Source: Brevundimonas subvibrioides | GTDB taxonomy: Bacteria > Pseudomonadota > Alphaproteobacteria > Caulobacterales > Caulobacteraceae | Direction: 5' to 3' | Length of the DNA: 64,000 nucleotides | Assembly: GCA_002280475.1 (NCBI GenBank) | Contig: NCEB01000003.1 | Coordinates: forward strand, 62,001 to 126,000 | Shown: in pieces, positions 61,528 to 64,000 of the stretch | Position numbering within the stretch: the stretch's first letter is position 1 | Layout: the number at the start of each line of letters is the position of its first letter | Translations under genes and position numbers: made by a program | Notes under the pieces: model-generated | The model's database searches: none | The model's input: only the letters and a program-made list of their open reading frames with translations | What the model was told of the DNA's origin: nothing

Positions 61528-62171
61528 GGAGCGAAGGCGGCGATCACCCCGTCGATGGCGGCGACACCCGCACAACCGGTCCCCGCCAGCTCGGCGATTC
61601 GTTCGGCCGCGATCCCGCCCAGCGCCAGGACCGGTGTCGGTCCGGCGCCGGCCGCAAGTATCGCCTCGACACCGAGAGCGGGTCTGCTCGCCGACGCGCC
61701 GCCGGCCGGGAAGATCGGCGACAGGATCACCGCGTCCAGGTCGCGGGCCGCCAGCGCCGCCCCGACCGAATGGGCGGCCCCGGTCAGGATCCAGTCCGGA
61801 CGCCGTCCTGACAGGGCATAGGCCGCAGAAAGAGCGGCCTCGGGCAGATGCAGACCGTCGGCCTCGATCCGGTCCGCCAGATCGGCGTCGCGCCCGATCA
61901 GCAGGGTCATGCCCCGTTCCCGGGTCACCGCGCGCAGACGCCGGGCCTCGTTCAGGGCCTCGTCCCTGCCGAAACCGCGAAAGACCACGCCCGATCCCGG
62001 CGGCATTCGGGCCGCCGTCTCCCAGGGGCGCGGGGTCCGCTCCGGGTCGGTGAAGAACAGCAGCGGCGGGACCCGCGACGGCCTGCCCCCCCTGACAGCC
62101 TGCGCCGTCCGGGCTAGAGCCTGAGCCTCGGCCCACAGGCGGGCCCCCTCCGTATGCGACGCATCCCCCAT
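61524..62171 (-). CDS. ThiE/TenI-like thiamine phosphate synthase
   Basis: The 215-residue protein has LLFFTDPERTPRPWE, RIEADGLHLPEAAL, ILTGAAHSVGAALAARDLDAVILSPIFPAGG and LALGGIAAERIAELAGTG, the TIM-barrel of ThiE/TenI. It is diverged from standard ThiE (GVHLGQ becomes GLHLPE) so it may be a TenI-like member. ATG at 62171 overlaps the ATG of the divergent yggS. Confidence 0.85.
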   Translation of the reverse strand: MGDASHTEGARLWAEAQALARTAQAVRGGRPSRVPPLLFFTDPERTPRPWETAARMPPGSGVVFRGFGRDEALNEARRLRAVTRERGMTLLIGRDADLADRIEADGLHLPEAALSAAYALSGRRPDWILTGAAHSVGAALAARDLDAVILSPIFPAGGASASRPALGVEAILAAGAGPTPVLALGGIAAERIAELAGTGCAGVAAIDGVIAAFAP

Positions 62172-62889
62172 GGCCGCCTCTTCCCCCGCTTCGACCGCGC
62201 CGTCCACTCCCGAAGACCTGTCGCGCCGACTGGCGGGGATCCGGGCGCGGATGACGGCCGCCGCGGGCGCCGTGGGCCGCGACCCGGCCTCGGTCACCCT
62301 GACCGCCGTGTCCAAGACGCAGCCGCCGGAGGCCATCGAGGCCGCCCTGGCGGCCGGACTGCGAGTCTTCGGCGAGAACCGGGTGCAGGAGGCGCAAGGC
62401 CGCTGGACCGAGTTCCGGCCCCGATTGCCCGATCTGGAGCTGCGGCTGATCGGGCCGCTGCAGTCCAACAAGGCAGTGGACGCGGTCGCCCTGTTCGATG
62501 TGATCGAGACGCTGGATCGCGAGAAACTGGTCGGGGCGCTCGCCGCCGCCCAGGACAAGGTCGGTCGCCGACCGCGCGTCCTGGTTCAGGTGAATACCGG
62601 CGAGGAAGAGCAAAAGGCCGGGGTCGCGCCCCGGGACGCCGACGCTCTGATCGCGTCGGCTCGCGCGGCAGGGCTGGATGTTCAGGGTCTGATGGCGATT
62701 CCTCCCGCCGACGAGGAGCCGGTCCTGCATTTCGCCCTGCTGGCGAAGATCGCGGCGAGGAACGACCTGCGGGTGCTGTCGATGGGGATGAGCGGAGACT
62801 ACGAGGCGGCGATTCGGCTGGGAGCGACGCATGTTCGGGTCGGATCGGCCCTGTTCGGGGAACGAAAGGCCGATCCCGCGCTCTTCTAG
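62170..62889 (+). CDS. YggS family pyridoxal-phosphate homeostasis protein
   Basis: The 239-residue protein has VTLTAVSKTQPPEAIEAAL (PLP Lys), GENRVQEAQGRW, LIGPLQSNK and LSMGMSGDYEAAIRLGATHVRVGSALFG, all YggS/PLPBP. It binds PLP and buffers B6 pools. Its ATG shares CATG with the divergent ThiE-like gene, which leaves no room for a separate promoter. Confidence 0.92.
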   Translation: MAASSPASTAPSTPEDLSRRLAGIRARMTAAAGAVGRDPASVTLTAVSKTQPPEAIEAALAAGLRVFGENRVQEAQGRWTEFRPRLPDLELRLIGPLQSNKAVDAVALFDVIETLDREKLVGALAAAQDKVGRRPRVLVQVNTGEEEQKAGVAPRDADALIASARAAGLDVQGLMAIPPADEEPVLHFALLAKIAARNDLRVLSMGMSGDYEAAIRLGATHVRVGSALFGERKADPALF

Positions 62890-62910
62890 ACGCTGAATTT
62901 CAAACGGTTT

Positions 62911-62934
62911 CGCCTCATGCCTTGGCTTGAGGCG
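62911..62934. other. Hairpin CGCCTCA-N10-TGAGGCG before the regulator gene
   Basis: A perfect seven-base dyad lies between yggS and the response regulator, 23 bases from the ATG. It can be an end-of-transcript hairpin without T run or an operator. Confidence 0.4.
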
Positions 62935-62956
62935 TTCGCCTCGCCATCTTGGGACC

Positions 62957-63643
62957 ATGCCCGCAGCCAAAACCCTCCTGATCATCGACGACGACGACGA
63001 CCTGCGCGAGGCCCTGGCCGAGCAGCTGGCGCTCCACGAGGAGTTCCGCACCGTCCAGGCCGCGACCGCCACGGAGGGCGTGCGGCTGGGCCGCGAAATC
63101 CGGGCCGATCTGATCCTGCTGGACGTCGACCTGCCCGATATGGACGGCCGCGAGGCCTGTCGCCTGCTACGGAAAGACGGGGTCTCGACCCCCGTCATCA
63201 TGCTGACCGCCCAGGATTCCGACGCCGACACCGTGCTGGGGCTCGATTCCGGGGCCAATGACTACGTCACCAAACCCTTCCGCTTCGCCGTGCTGCTGGC
63301 CCGCATCCGCGCCCACCTGCGCAGCCACGAACAGTCCGAGGACGCCGTCTTCCAGATCGGCCCCTATGAGTTCCGTCCCGCCGGCAAGATGCTGATGGAC
63401 GCCAATGGCAAGAAGGTCCGGCTGACGGAGAAGGAAACCAACATCCTGAAATACCTCTACCGGGCCGGGGCCAAGCCGGTGTCGCGCGAGGAGCTGCTGA
63501 CGGAGGTCTGGGGCTACAACGCCGGGGTCACGACCCACACCCTGGAAACTCACATCTATCGCCTGCGCCAGAAGATCGAGCCCGAACCGGGCCTGGCGCG
63601 GCTGTTGCTGACCGATTCCGGCGGATACCGTCTTCAGCCCTGA
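62957..63643 (+). CDS. cenR: OmpR-type response regulator, CenR-like
   Basis: The 228-residue protein has a receiver with DDDDDLREALAEQLALHEEF and LILLDVDLPDMDG (D56), then the winged helix with LTEKETNILKYLYRAG, VWGYNAGVTTHTLETHIYRL. The pattern GVTTHTLETHIYRLRQKIE is typical of the alphaproteobacterial CenR, which controls cell envelope integrity and is essential in Caulobacter. No kinase gene is adjacent, as for CenR, whose partner CenK is elsewhere. Confidence 0.85.
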   Translation: MPAAKTLLIIDDDDDLREALAEQLALHEEFRTVQAATATEGVRLGREIRADLILLDVDLPDMDGREACRLLRKDGVSTPVIMLTAQDSDADTVLGLDSGANDYVTKPFRFAVLLARIRAHLRSHEQSEDAVFQIGPYEFRPAGKMLMDANGKKVRLTEKETNILKYLYRAGAKPVSREELLTEVWGYNAGVTTHTLETHIYRLRQKIEPEPGLARLLLTDSGGYRLQP

Positions 63644-63659
63644 CGAACGGCCGCAGGCG

Positions 63660-64000
63660 TCAGCCGCCGATACGCCATTCCGACAGGGTTTCGCCCCCCG
63701 CGGTCTCGAACGCCACCCGGTCCAAACGCACAGCGGCGATGCAGACCGGACGCTGATCCGGCCCGGCGGCCCGACAGCGAATGGCGCGGCCGTCCGGAAA
63801 GGACCCGACCCGACCCTCGAGCCGCAACCGATAACCGTTCGTCGGGGCCGCAACCGTTTCGGCGTCGCCTTCCGGCCGAACCGAGAATCCGTAAGCCCGG
63901 CCGTTGCGCCGCTCCAGCCGCGAGCCGTCGGCGTCGAACACGGCGGCCAAGCCGACGGTCTGGGGCGACGGCGCGGGCGGTCCACTCGCCAGCGGATCGC
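63660..64000 (-). CDS. Protein of unknown function, N-terminus beyond the right edge
   Basis: The frame enters at the right edge and ends at TGA 63662-63660. The visible 113 residues contain AAVFDADGSRLERRNGRAY, a repeated beta-rich pattern with two Cys (IRCRAAG, RPVCIAAV) and the end SEWRIGG. No family is recognised. An exported or periplasmic location cannot be tested since the start is missing. Confidence 0.55.
   Translation of the reverse strand, partial: DPLASGPPAPSPQTVGLAAVFDADGSRLERRNGRAYGFSVRPEGDAETVAAPTNGYRLRLEGRVGSFPDGRAIRCRAAGPDQRPVCIAAVRLDRVAFETAGGETLSEWRIGG

Noticed and set aside
1..64000. tRNA, rRNA, prophage or insertion sequence
   Set aside because: No T-arm-like GTTCGAATCC in a cloverleaf context, no transposase or integrase frames and no phage genes were found by eye.

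Overview
The window is GC-rich chromosomal DNA (roughly two thirds G+C, tightly packed genes, many 4-base ATGA/GTGA overlaps) from an alphaproteobacterium of the Caulobacteraceae, most likely Brevundimonas or a close relative. The strongest markers are the order fliQ-fliR-flhB-cckA behind a CtrA-like site, a CenR-type regulator, mmcB, DUF2794 and YidB/DUF72 genes, and Caulobacter-type TonB receptors. No rRNA, tRNA, phage, plasmid or CRISPR was seen. Most of the window is core chromosome. The accessory component is toxin-antitoxin (TA) genes and small repeats.

Layout. 1-4.3 kb: trpF (cut by the left edge), a VapBC-type TA pair, a remnant of an FAD oxidoreductase, rsuA and an RsmC-like methyltransferase on the minus strand; divergently, a ParDE-type pair coupled to a DUF72 gene. 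4.3-13.7 kb: alcohol dehydrogenase, acetoacetyl-CoA reductase, an exported protein, a TPP enzyme, entericidin, YidB, a potassium channel with a zinc ribbon, dapF, purH and DUF2794, with a structured RNA candidate between purH and DUF2794. 13.8-22.7 kb: Bax-inhibitor-like protein, thpR, acetyltransferase, lipocalin, mmcB, maeB, an AmpG-like carrier and a hybrid kinase. 22.8-29.9 kb: a minus-strand run of comM, gshB, SirB1-like, yraN, rsmI, hemW and rdgB, then a 38-residue membrane peptide. 29.9-40.7 kb: a cluster of repeats, DUF2975 plus HTH, Smr, a sugar/adenosine kinase, ATP-grasp, nth, amine oxidase, creatininase, phasin, Rieske protein, gpsA, tsaD and hemC.

40.7-48.9 kb: the flagellar export genes fliQ, fliR and flhB with cckA, facing sucD and sucC. 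The sucC-sucD pair is split by 1.3 kb holding an exported protein gene and a ribbon-helix-helix/PIN TA pair with a dyad operator. 48.9-57.8 kb: an MFS carrier, TonB receptor, TetR regulator, two DUF2141 proteins, a membrane LytTR regulator and a Tat-exported carotenoid oxygenase, which look like a periplasmic apocarotenoid or related lipid function. 57.8-64 kb: sugar-nucleotide dehydrogenase and aminotransferase, HAD phosphatase, hydrolase, ThiE-like protein, YggS, a CenR-like regulator and a protein cut by the right edge.

Two themes stand out. First, three TA pairs sit inside or flush against housekeeping operons. Second, a ~40-base hairpin element occurs ten times with compensatory changes in its stems, including two in-frame copies in the 5' end of tsaD. 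Other repeat families lie at or over the 3' ends of flhB and sucD, between fliQ and fliR, and upstream of the acetoacetyl-CoA reductase.
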